DNA from: Mucilaginibacter sp.
GTDB taxonomy: Bacteria > Bacteroidota > Bacteroidia > Sphingobacteriales > Sphingobacteriaceae
NCBI GenBank assembly: GCA_030445275.1
Contig: JAUCSE010000006.1
Coordinates: 30,872-94,871, forward strand
Reading direction: 5' to 3'
Length of the DNA: 64,000 bases
Under the pieces are notes generated by a model that ran no database searches, was not told the DNA's origin, and worked only from the letters and a program-made list of their open reading frames with translations. Shown here one piece after another: positions 56,001 to 62,987 of the stretch; position 1 is the first letter of the stretch, and each line of letters begins with the position of its first letter. Made by a program: the position numbers and the translations under genes.

Positions 56001-57204
56001 ACTTGGCAATTCCCTTGTTTCTGTTGATATAATTAAGTCCGCCGCCTATGGTTCCTATCCACAGGCCGTCGTCCTTGTCTTCAACAATGGCGTTGGCTAA
56101 TGGCTTGTTTAAGCCGATGCTGTTCCCGATACGCTCGCCTATATTGGTAAAGTTCGCATTGCCGGGATAGTAAATATTGATGCCGCCGGCATAGGTGCCA
56201 ATCCAAACATTGCCGGTTTTGTCCTGCATTAAGCTCCATGCGGCATCGTCACTGATACTCCTGGAGTCGGCACTATCGTGATTATAATTAGAGAATATTT
56301 GTTGCTGAACATCAAAAATGGCCAGTCCGTTGCGGGTGCTTATCCATATTTTACCATCCCTGACCAGGATATCATTGATCCAGTTGGAGGGCAGGCTATT
56401 GGCATCATTTTCCTGGTGCAAATACCGGATGCAATAATTCTTTTCGGCATTATAGCGGAACAAGCCGTTTTCCTCTGTGCCAAACCACATATCGCCCGCG
56501 GGGTCCTGTTTAATCACCACGATTTTAGCAGCCGATAACTCCTTGTTGGCCAATAGCATGGCTGGCAAAGGCAGTACCTTTTTATTTTTAGGATCAAATC
56601 TTTTTAGCCCCTGTTTAATACCTGCCCATATTGTTTTTTTATTATCCTCAAACAGGGCAAAGGAAACACCCTGGTATAAGTCGTCCTCGCCGGCCTTTTG
56701 CCACGCGGGTATATTCTCGAGCCGGTCATTTGCCTGGCTTACCTGTTTTATCCCTTTAAAGGTTGATACCCACATGGTGCCATAACTGTCCTGCTGTAAA
56801 GTGGCTATATAATTTGCGCCGCCTTTAGCGGTTGATATGCCAACGTGACGAAATTGTTCGGTTTTTTGATCATACAGGTTCAATCCGCCCGAAGTACCTA
56901 TCCATAAATTCCTATCTCGGTCCTCATAAACTTTATTAATCCGGTTATGGCTGATGCTGGTGCTGGTAGTATCATTTTGCCTGAAGTTTTTGAAGGTGGT
57001 GCCATCATACCGGGATAAACCACTCCAGTTACCAATCCATATATAACCGCTCCGGTCCTGCAAAATGGTTGATACGGGGCTTTGAAAAAGACCGTCCTTA
57101 TACGAGATATGTTTAAACCTGATGGCTGTTTTTTGGGCAAAGGCATTTGAAATGCAAATTGCATGAATAACTAAGCCAATAATTAAAACAGATTTAAGTT
57201 TCAT
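53083..57204 (-). CDS. Hybrid two-component system regulator (HTCS), Reg_prop/Y_Y_Y sensor with AraC output
   Basis: The 1373-residue protein joins all parts of a two-component system. A signal peptide (about 1-23) leads to a periplasmic double beta-propeller (about 30-725) built from many 'D..G.lWIGT.gGL..yd' repeats, then a Y_Y_Y domain (about 735-797) and a membrane helix (about 803-825). The kinase has its phospho-acceptor His865 in SHEIRTP; the ATPase domain (about 970-1085) carries DSGKGIP and GTGVGLALSK. A receiver domain (about 1118-1230) has Asp1173 in ISDVMMP, and an AraC HTH domain (about 1268-1370) ends the protein. It senses an oligosaccharide and activates the adjacent SusC/D and glycosidase genes. 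Confidence 0.96.
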   Translation of the reverse strand: MKLKSVLIIGLVIHAICISNAFAQKTAIRFKHISYKDGLFQSPVSTILQDRSGYIWIGNWSGLSRYDGTTFKNFRQNDTTSTSISHNRINKVYEDRDRNLWIGTSGGLNLYDQKTEQFRHVGISTAKGGANYIATLQQDSYGTMWVSTFKGIKQVSQANDRLENIPAWQKAGEDDLYQGVSFALFEDNKKTIWAGIKQGLKRFDPKNKKVLPLPAMLLANKELSAAKIVVIKQDPAGDMWFGTEENGLFRYNAEKNYCIRYLHQENDANSLPSNWINDILVRDGKIWISTRNGLAIFDVQQQIFSNYNHDSADSRSISDDAAWSLMQDKTGNVWIGTYAGGINIYYPGNANFTNIGERIGNSIGLNKPLANAIVEDKDDGLWIGTIGGGLNYINRNKGIAKYYPVTDIKKHKLSNEIKAIAKDQAGNLWLGTLDGLCKFDTRNGSIKYIDLEVINNKTGAKLINAFAIDRDGIWVATNGGGLRFVNFEGHESETIISVPGKSNRLSDNYINALLKDGGDIWIATQNGLNRYNKTSKTFTIYKRQKRTGLGNNNVLCLFKDSRGILWIGTDGGGLSYLDTKANKIYTIKQQNGLIDDVVVSLVEDNSGKLWVGTNNGLSQISFNKIEFPLKPSDYQIANYNSANGLPGNQFLSNAAIKTGSGEILFGGMNGVTAFYPDRIIKNSYKPDILLTGFAIKNKEVAFGDNSPLKLPVSETSKITLPYADNNISIKFSALNFINPDKNQYAYKMSGLPKGDEWSVIGNQKEVSFINLEPGDYIFSVKAANNDGVWNNTGRSIAITVLPPLWRTWWAYLLYIMVIVAVSYKVIQFFRIRAKLESDLHHEHLENERQQEFYKMKLDFFTNISHEIRTPLTLILGPVENLEKSTQDNSLLNRQVLQIKNNAERLLRLIGELMDFRKAETGNMVLYIQKNNIVPFIREIYLSFLSLAESRQIQYDFICEEKETMLFADRDQLEKVFFNILSNAFKFTPNQGKIKLEILQEGNAYLTIRITDSGKGIPLEFQHKLFTNFYQVQPDNSKPGTGVGLALSKNIIELHQGTIEVESRPVTPDTAGETIFTVKLPFNNSTSDNVHVIPENENTDHVSSYKLQSEIDVLTHTIPPEKDRKYTVLLAEDNDELRNFIAESLPDYQIISCINGSEAYEKAIVKIPDLIISDVMMPVMDGLGFCRRIKTDERTSHIPVILLTALAAHIHQVNGFETGADVYLTKPFSTRILELNVHNLLASRELMRKKFAQQITLQPQNLPISAPDDRFIKKLMQIIEDHMEDPEFGVIALGNEIGMSKTVLYKKMCALTDQSPADFIKSIRLKKAAFLLQQNTLNINEVSSLVGFNDRKYFSKEFKKQHGISPSEMMVSNT

Positions 57205-57306
57205 TACCTTTTACAAAACCATGAATTTACGGGAATTGGGTTTAAAACAAATATACGAATGCGGGTGGGAATGTTGGTGACAGACTGGGCAAAAAATCTT
57301 TCCAAA

Positions 57307-57418
57307 GCGTCATTGCGAGGCACGAAGCAATCTCTACAAAGGCAGGTCAATCATACAAGTTTCCTTGATCTATTAGCTCTGTATAGCATAGAGATTGCTT
57401 CGTGCCTCGCAATGACGC
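57307..57418. repeat. 30-bp perfect inverted repeat, REP-like element
   Basis: The arms (57307-57336, starting GCGTCATTGCGAGGCACGAA, and 57389-57418) are exact complements with a 52-nt spacer. GTCATTGCGAGGCACGAAGC is a repeat core often seen dispersed in Sphingobacteriia genomes. It lies between the HTCS start (57204) and the convergent-side end of the TonB receptor gene. A short open frame through it is not a gene. Confidence 0.8.
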
Positions 57419-57475
57419 GGTGGTTATGGGATTCTTTTACATAGCCTTCTTTATTAGCCTCTACGATAAAAAACT

Positions 57476-59878
57476 CTACAGTTTAAAAGCTACCATGGCG
57501 CTAAACCTACGCGGCATCATTTGGTTTACATAACTTCCCCAATAAACTTTGTTGGTTAAATTATCTAATTTAAAGCTCAAACGAAAAATTCTGTTTTCAT
57601 AACTTGTTACCGCATTTAAAACCGTATAGGATGGTATATAAAACTCTCCGGTACTGCGCGATTGACTAATGTAGTTCTTGCTGTTATAGTTACCTCCAAT
57701 ACCCAATGACAGCCCTTTTAAAGCTTTATTTTGGAAGGCATAATTAAGCCATAAATTAGCCGTTTCAGCCGGACCTGTCCACTGTCTTAATCCATCAATA
57801 TCCGCATTTGTATTGATGGTGTATGCGTTATTATGCGAATAACCTGCCACTGCGTTGAACCCTTTAGCAAAGTTGGCAATCAGCTCTGCTTCATATCCTT
57901 TACTGGCTTGTCCGCCATCCTGCAGGCTAAATCCAGTAGGATCCATCCGAACCACATCCTTCACTTTGATATCATAATAACTAAATGTTGAATTCAACAT
58001 ACCATCAAGCAGATCAACTTTAAAACCCAGCTCCCATTGATTTGCATTACTGGGTTTAAAAGTAGCCCTTTGACCATTAGGTTGTGTTGCAGGTCCATTA
58101 TTGGTAAAGCCATTCATGTAATTTCCAAATAAGGAAACTTTTTCGGGGATAACCTGGTAAACAAGTCCTAATTTGGGAGATAAATTGGTTTGATTATATT
58201 TTCCTGTGGTTGTATCAGCAGTAACATCGTATGTTCCCCCTGAACTGAAATTATCAAGCCGAAGGCTCACCATAGCTATAAAATTTGATGTGATATTAAA
58301 CACATCAGAAAAATAAGCGGCATAAGTACTTTGCGAGGATATGTTTCTGATCGGACTTAGTTTAGCAAGAGCTGCATCAACAGTAGGTTTACTGATGTTG
58401 GCATACTCCGGATCTTTCCCGGTCAGTTTTACCTTATCATATGGATAGGCAATTAAAAAATTCTCATTAGCGCGATTGGTATAATAATCGAGCCCGATAA
58501 CCACTCTATTGCGATGGTTGCCTATTTTGAAATCACCGGTAAAATTTTGTTGAGCTTCAATGGCGTTATAATTTGAATTACTGTACCGGATATTTCTGTT
58601 CACTGAATCGCCATGAATTTCATTCCATACCCGGTAGCCATTACTTGATTGTTTGCTTTGAGATAGAATAGTTTGTGATTTCCAGCTGTCTGATAGTTTA
58701 TAGTTCACTTCGGCAATCAAACTTACCGAAGGCTTTGATTCCGTAAGATCATTGCCCTGATAATATCGTTTCCAGTTTAAGTCCAAGCTTTCTGTATTTG
58801 TTTTGGTAAATGAGTTTTCAGGAAACAGGCGATGAAAGTCGTTTGACTTTTGCTGGTAAATTTCTGCATCTAACGAGATTGATAAACGATCATTTACGTT
58901 ATAAAGCAGGGACGGCGCTATAAATAACCTTTTGGTAAAACCGGCATCCATGTAGTTACCCTCATCATGGTAAGCCACATTGGTACGCAGCAATAAACCT
59001 TTTTCTTTATTTAACGGGGTATTGATATCGGCGGTAATTCTATTTAAATCGAAACCACCTATGGTATAAGTAACTTCTCCTTTAAATGTGTCGAACGGTT
59101 TCTTAGTAACCCGGTTAATTAAACCACCAAATGAAGTTAAACTATTACCAAACAGTGTTGCTGAAGGGCCCTTTAATACCTCAATACGTTCAATATTGGC
59201 TACATCCAAGCTATTGTCCTTGTTATCCTGAACGCCGTTTCTCAATAAACTCTGGTTGGAAAAGCCCCTCATGAAAAATGAATTGCTCCCATTAACCAAG
59301 CCCTGGCTTACACCGGTTACGTTTTTTAACACGTCATTATAACTCACAATTACCTGGTCCTGCAGCAGGTCTTTGGGTACCACGTTGTAAACCTGCGGAT
59401 TTTCGAGGTTTTTGAGCGGTAGCTTTGCCACACCATCAGTTTCTTTTTTGGCGAATTTATTATAGCCCGAAGTGATCACCACTTCCTGTAAGGCCTGGTT
59501 GTCCTGGCTTAGCACAAAATCAGCGGTAACCGTTTCGTTGGCTTTTAGGGTGATCTGCCTGTTCTGCGGAACAAGGCCAATGTGCTTTACCGTTAAGGTA
59601 TAAGTACCTGCCGGGATATTGGTAAGCTGGTAATTGCCGCGCTCGTCGGTCCTGGTGGCTTTGTTGCCTGTTATGGAAACGCTTGCCAGTTGCGCACTTG
59701 TACCATCGGCAAGGGTTATTTTTCCTTTAATGATACCGGTTTGCTGTGCTAAAGCTGATAATGAAAATGACAGGCAGAGTAATACCACGATTGCGGCCTT
59801 ATACCCCTGGCGGGGTATACTGAGTGATGTAAAACTTTTATGCGTAAAAGTAGATCTGCATAGTAAAAATGATTTCAT
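57476..59878 (-). CDS. TonB-dependent siderophore receptor with CarboxypepD-like domain
   Basis: The 800-residue protein has a long N-terminal leader with the signal helix at about 28-46 (AAIVVLLCLSFSLSALAQ); a start nearer that helix is possible. A CarboxypepD-like domain (about 50-135) is followed by a plug (about 150-265; EVVITSGYNKFAKKETDG, FFMRGFSNQSLLRNGVQDN, NIERIEVLKGPSATLFGN) and a 22-strand type barrel ending PRRFSAMVAFKL. This is the FhuE/FpvA siderophore-receptor type and is distinct from the SusC genes: no SusD follows it. It should import a ferric siderophore. A Fur-box-like palindrome is present about 170 bp upstream. Confidence 0.93.
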   Translation of the reverse strand: MKSFLLCRSTFTHKSFTSLSIPRQGYKAAIVVLLCLSFSLSALAQQTGIIKGKITLADGTSAQLASVSITGNKATRTDERGNYQLTNIPAGTYTLTVKHIGLVPQNRQITLKANETVTADFVLSQDNQALQEVVITSGYNKFAKKETDGVAKLPLKNLENPQVYNVVPKDLLQDQVIVSYNDVLKNVTGVSQGLVNGSNSFFMRGFSNQSLLRNGVQDNKDNSLDVANIERIEVLKGPSATLFGNSLTSFGGLINRVTKKPFDTFKGEVTYTIGGFDLNRITADINTPLNKEKGLLLRTNVAYHDEGNYMDAGFTKRLFIAPSLLYNVNDRLSISLDAEIYQQKSNDFHRLFPENSFTKTNTESLDLNWKRYYQGNDLTESKPSVSLIAEVNYKLSDSWKSQTILSQSKQSSNGYRVWNEIHGDSVNRNIRYSNSNYNAIEAQQNFTGDFKIGNHRNRVVIGLDYYTNRANENFLIAYPYDKVKLTGKDPEYANISKPTVDAALAKLSPIRNISSQSTYAAYFSDVFNITSNFIAMVSLRLDNFSSGGTYDVTADTTTGKYNQTNLSPKLGLVYQVIPEKVSLFGNYMNGFTNNGPATQPNGQRATFKPSNANQWELGFKVDLLDGMLNSTFSYYDIKVKDVVRMDPTGFSLQDGGQASKGYEAELIANFAKGFNAVAGYSHNNAYTINTNADIDGLRQWTGPAETANLWLNYAFQNKALKGLSLGIGGNYNSKNYISQSRSTGEFYIPSYTVLNAVTSYENRIFRLSFKLDNLTNKVYWGSYVNQMMPRRFSAMVAFKL

Positions 59879-59923
59879 AGTTTTGTTGAAATGATTAATT
59901 GATTAAAAGGATCGGTTAACATT

Positions 59924-59967
59924 ACCCGGTGTGAAGTTTGGCGACCAAGCGCCGGGTTCTTTTTTTT
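59924..59967 (+). terminator. Nested hairpin with T-tract in the TonB receptor leader region
   Basis: ACCCGG (59924-59929) pairs with CCGGGT (59952-59957), enclosing a second stem TTGG/CCAA, and TTCTTTTTTTT follows. In plus-strand orientation this is a textbook intrinsic terminator, yet no plus-strand gene precedes it. In minus orientation it lies in the 5' leader of the receptor gene. It may end an antisense or small RNA, or form a leader structure. Confidence 0.5.
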
Positions 59968-60044
59968 ATCAGGGAATTATCAGGAGGGTGCTTTATACAT
60001 GGGCTATTCTTTAATACAAGTGCTAATGTGCCGCAAAGAAAGGT

Positions 60045-60069
60045 CTTATTTAGAATAAATCCAAATAAG
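60045..60069. promoter_or_regulatory. fur box: Fur-box-like palindrome
   Basis: Half-sites TTATTTAGAAT (60046-60056) and AATCCAAATAA (60058-60068) match at 9 of 11 positions around a central A, and the flanking C/G extend the palindrome. The AT-rich form agrees with Fur-type operators. It lies about 170 bp upstream of the siderophore receptor start (59878), consistent with iron-dependent repression. Between 59968 and 60179 I see no gene. Confidence 0.5.
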
Positions 60070-60179
60070 ATAAAGAATAACTTAGTTACAGAAGTTTTTA
60101 GGGCAAAAAAAGTTATAAGTCTTAATCAAGGGCATCGTATATTTATTTACAGGAATAAAAAATAAATATTTACTATTAC

Positions 60180-60201
60180 ATATCGTGCACGTACACGATA
60201 T
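60180..60201. promoter_or_regulatory. LacI-type operator upstream of the nag genes
   Basis: Half-sites ATATCGTGCAC and GTACACGATAT form a 22-bp palindrome with one mismatched pair (10 of 11) and a central CpG, typical of LacI-family operators. It lies just upstream of the transporter remnant and nagA, and near a LacI-family fragment at 62415-62987. Confidence 0.6.
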
Positions 60202-60213
60202 ACAATAAATCCA

Positions 60214-60408
60214 ATGGATAGATCTGTAACATCATCCCCAAGTATTAAAGAGCTACTCATCACTTGTACCACTTTTTTTGTATTTGATTTTGCTATCTGG
60301 ATCAATGCCATGCTAATACCTTATTATAAAATTGCCTGTCAGCCATCCAATCTATTTATTATTTTATGCTCTTTACGGTTGCCGTATCCGGCGATGGAAC
60401 TTTGTTAA
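60214..60408 (+). pseudogene. Truncated FucP-family sugar:H+ symporter (NagP-like) remnant
   Basis: The 64-codon frame includes TTFFVFDFAIWINAMLIPYY, then KIACQPSNLF, which matches the TM1 region of FucP/NagP-type major facilitator sugar transporters (fiFGF.tWLN..LIPylKiac.L.nfqa). After that similarity is lost and the frame ends. The full protein is about 400 residues or more, so only the first helix survives. It sits at the expected place of nagP, directly before nagA (6 bp gap) and after the palindromic operator, so it is likely a decayed GlcNAc transporter. Confidence 0.7.
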
Positions 60409-60414
60409 CTAATT

Positions 60415-61638
60415 ATGAACGAACTTAAAATCATCAATGCCAAATTGATTACCCCTAACCATATTATTGAAAATGGAGCGGTGGTGATTGCTAATGGGAA
60501 AATAATAGCTGTAGGTAAAGACTGTGCTGACATGGAAGCAGCTACTGTTATTAATGCGAATGAGCTTTACCTATCTCCCGGTTTTATAGATATGCATGTG
60601 CATGGCGGTGGTGGGCATGATTTTATGGATAATACAGTAAATGCGTTTCATGAAATTGCCCGGCTGCATGCGCGTCATGGTACAACTGCACTCACCCCTA
60701 CTACACTCAGCTGTGAAAAAGAAGCGTTACAGGAAACTATCCTTACTTATGAACTGGCTGATATGACAAATCATGACGGCGCGCAATTTATTGGTTTGCA
60801 TATTGAAGGTCCATATTTTGCTAAGCAGCAACGCGGCGCTCAGGATGAGCGGTATATCAGAGATCCCGATCCGGAAGAATATAAAGAAATACTTGGGGGA
60901 ACCAACGTGATTAAACGGTGGAGTGCAGCGCCTGAATTGCCAGGCGCCCTTGATTTTGGCAGCTACCTGATGTCGCAGCATGTGATGCCGGCCATAGCAC
61001 ATACCGATGCCATATATGAAGAGGTAATGCCGGCATTTGATAATGGGTACCGCCATGTTACGCACTTTTACTCCTGCACATCCGGCGTATCCCGGAGGGA
61101 TGGTTTGCGCTATGCAGGTGTGATTGAAAGCGCTTATTTATTGGAGGATATGACAGTGGAGATTATTGCCGATGGTATGCACCTCCCTCCTCCACTGTTG
61201 AAATTGGTATATAAGATCAAAGGCGCCGATAAAACTGCATTAGTTACCGATGCCATGCGCGCTGCTGGGATGCCACCCGGCGAAAGTATACTAGGAGGTT
61301 TGAGCAACGGACAAAAAGTGATTGTAGAAGACGGTGTGGCCAAACTGTTAGATCGCAGCGCATTTGCGGGTAGTGTTGCCACCATGGATCGCCTGGTGGA
61401 TAATATGGTTAAGCTGGCTGATGTACAGCTTACAGATGCAGTAAAAATGGCTACCACTACCCCTGCCACTATTATGGGTATTGCCGATAAAAAGGGAGCC
61501 CTATTGCCGGAAATGGATGCAGACATGGTAATTTTTGATGATGATATTAACATCAACGTCACCATTATTGGCGGCAGAGTGGTTTACCGTGCTAAAACAT
61601 TTACCGGAATAATTAAAGATTCTAAATCCATAACTTAA
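60415..61638 (+). CDS. nagA: N-acetylglucosamine-6-phosphate deacetylase
   Basis: This 407-residue amidohydrolase removes acetate from N-acetylglucosamine-6-phosphate in the cytoplasm. Metal and catalytic residues match E. coli NagA by pattern: MHVHGGGGHDFMD at 60-72 with His61/His63, HIEGPYF with Glu131, His196 in AHTDA, His217 in THFYS, and the general-base Asp279 in LVTDAMRAAG. It directly follows the transporter remnant, and its stop overlaps the start of the nagB-like gene by one base (TAATG), so the two are translationally coupled. The product would pass to the deaminase. Confidence 0.95.
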   Translation: MNELKIINAKLITPNHIIENGAVVIANGKIIAVGKDCADMEAATVINANELYLSPGFIDMHVHGGGGHDFMDNTVNAFHEIARLHARHGTTALTPTTLSCEKEALQETILTYELADMTNHDGAQFIGLHIEGPYFAKQQRGAQDERYIRDPDPEEYKEILGGTNVIKRWSAAPELPGALDFGSYLMSQHVMPAIAHTDAIYEEVMPAFDNGYRHVTHFYSCTSGVSRRDGLRYAGVIESAYLLEDMTVEIIADGMHLPPPLLKLVYKIKGADKTALVTDAMRAAGMPPGESILGGLSNGQKVIVEDGVAKLLDRSAFAGSVATMDRLVDNMVKLADVQLTDAVKMATTTPATIMGIADKKGALLPEMDADMVIFDDDININVTIIGGRVVYRAKTFTGIIKDSKSIT

Positions 61639-62399
61639 TGACTCACTATTTTAAACAAGAATGTTTGAAAGTATTCGTAGCCGATAACCGGGATCTGCTT
61701 GGTGCGCAGGCTGCAGATATGATTGCTTCCTGTATCCGCACTTTATTGGCAAATCAGGATATTGTAAATATGATTTTTGCTGCCGCTCCCTCGCAAAATG
61801 AAATGTTGGCATCATTGATCGACGCTGATGATATTGACTGGTCACGCGTTAATGCTTTTCATATGGATGAATATATTGGGCTGCCTGCAGATGCACCCCA
61901 GGCTTTTAGTATGTTCTTAAAACAACGTCTGTTTGATAAGTTGCCTTTCCATTCGGTTAATTACCTCAACGGCAGTGCGGGCGATCCGGCTCAGGAATGT
62001 AAACGGTATACAGCTCTGCTGAACGCCAACCTACCAGATATTGTATGTATGGGTATTGGTGAAAATACACATATCGCCTTTAATGATCCCCACGTGGCCG
62101 ATCTGAATGACTCTCAATTAGTAAAAATTGTTACTCTTGATGAAGTTTGCCGCCAGCAGCAGGTTAACGATGGTTGCTTTAACAGTTTAAACGACGTACC
62201 ACAAAAAGCGCTGACTCTGACTGTGCCGGCGTTAATGCAGGCGCACTATATTTATTGCGTAGTGCCTGGCTCAACCAAGGCAAGCGCTGTAAAACTCACA
62301 CTGCATCAGCCTGTTTCTAATCGTTATCCCTCAACAGCATTAAAAAATCATCATGCGGCAGTGCTTTTTGTCGATAAGGAAAGCGCCGCGTTACTTTAG
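61638..62399 (+). CDS. Glucosamine-6-phosphate deaminase-like protein (NagB family)
   Basis: The 253-residue sugar-phosphate isomerase-fold protein follows nagA with a one-base overlap. AFHMDEYIGL contains the conserved Asp77 (Asp72 in E. coli NagB). The active-site loop reads GIGENTHIAFNDP where canonical NagB has GxGxDGHIAFNEP: the Asp becomes Asn143, the Gly becomes Thr144, His145 is kept, and the Glu becomes Asp150. It is thus a divergent NagB-like enzyme that probably converts GlcN6P to fructose-6-phosphate and ammonia, or acts on a related amino sugar phosphate. A 6-phosphogluconolactonase is less likely given the nagA context. Confidence 0.85.
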   Translation: MTHYFKQECLKVFVADNRDLLGAQAADMIASCIRTLLANQDIVNMIFAAAPSQNEMLASLIDADDIDWSRVNAFHMDEYIGLPADAPQAFSMFLKQRLFDKLPFHSVNYLNGSAGDPAQECKRYTALLNANLPDIVCMGIGENTHIAFNDPHVADLNDSQLVKIVTLDEVCRQQQVNDGCFNSLNDVPQKALTLTVPALMQAHYIYCVVPGSTKASAVKLTLHQPVSNRYPSTALKNHHAAVLFVDKESAALL

Positions 62400-62414
62400 C
62401 TGCCTAAATTTGTA

Positions 62415-62987
62415 CTAAACGTTGTAGAAACGGTAATTTTCTTTAGTAATAATATCAATAGGCATATAGGTATTACCATTTGCCTCGCCAATTTTAAACA
62501 AATGTTTGTATAGGGCATTAATGCCTAAATAACCCTGTTCAGTAGGCCTTTGGCAAATCAGTATATCAATGTCTCCGTTTGTAAGACCCTTAATGTTTTC
62601 CTGCAGAAAATCGTATCCAATCACTAACACCTTTTTCCTGTCTGCTTTTTTTAAAATATTGGCAATGATATTTACCCTTGAGTTAGTTACGAATATCGCA
62701 CCTATGTTTGATTGATTGTTTAGTTCGTTTAGCAGGTAGTTTTCTATCGTATCTGATCTGGTGTCGCAAATGTGTTGGATAATTATTTTTCCGGTCAGCG
62801 CATGCTCCTCGAAATAATTACGAAAGCCATTTTCCTTGCGTAGCAGGTGATGGTCTTGATCTAACTCGCTTGACATGCTGACGATTAAAGTATCCTTGTT
62901 TCCTCCGGTAGCTACGTGAACTAATTGCGCAGCCAGCCTGCCACTTTGGAAAAGATCGGGTCCTATATAACCACTAACAAAGATAAA
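62415..62987 (-). pseudogene. 5'-truncated LacI-family transcriptional regulator
   Basis: The open frame starts directly after the stop of the APC permease (62988) and encodes about 190 residues of the sugar-binding domain: SGYIGPDLFQSGRLAAQL, IGAIFVTNSRVNIIANIL, KVLVIGYDFLQENIKGLTNG, and CQRPTEQGYLGINALYKHL. The DNA-binding helix-turn-helix, the hinge and the first part of the sensor domain are missing. The frame is otherwise open, so only the 5' end was lost. A shorter call with a start at 62876 would be artificial. It probably once controlled the nag genes at the 60180-60201 operator. Confidence 0.8.

Noticed and set aside
57259..57444. 61-codon frame over the inverted repeat
   Set aside because: It consists of the repeat itself read through; no separate gene.
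59879..59960. Possible riboswitch in the siderophore receptor leader (GGGTAATG-type stretch)
   Set aside because: The stretch faintly recalls a thiamine-type element, but the remaining conserved boxes are absent.
59938..60165. 75-codon plus-strand frame upstream of the nag operator
   Set aside because: Starts inside the terminator-like hairpin and crosses the Fur-like site; no domain.
60214..60408. Complete small membrane protein
   Set aside because: Similarity to TM1 of FucP-type transporters shows it to be a truncated remnant instead of a complete gene.
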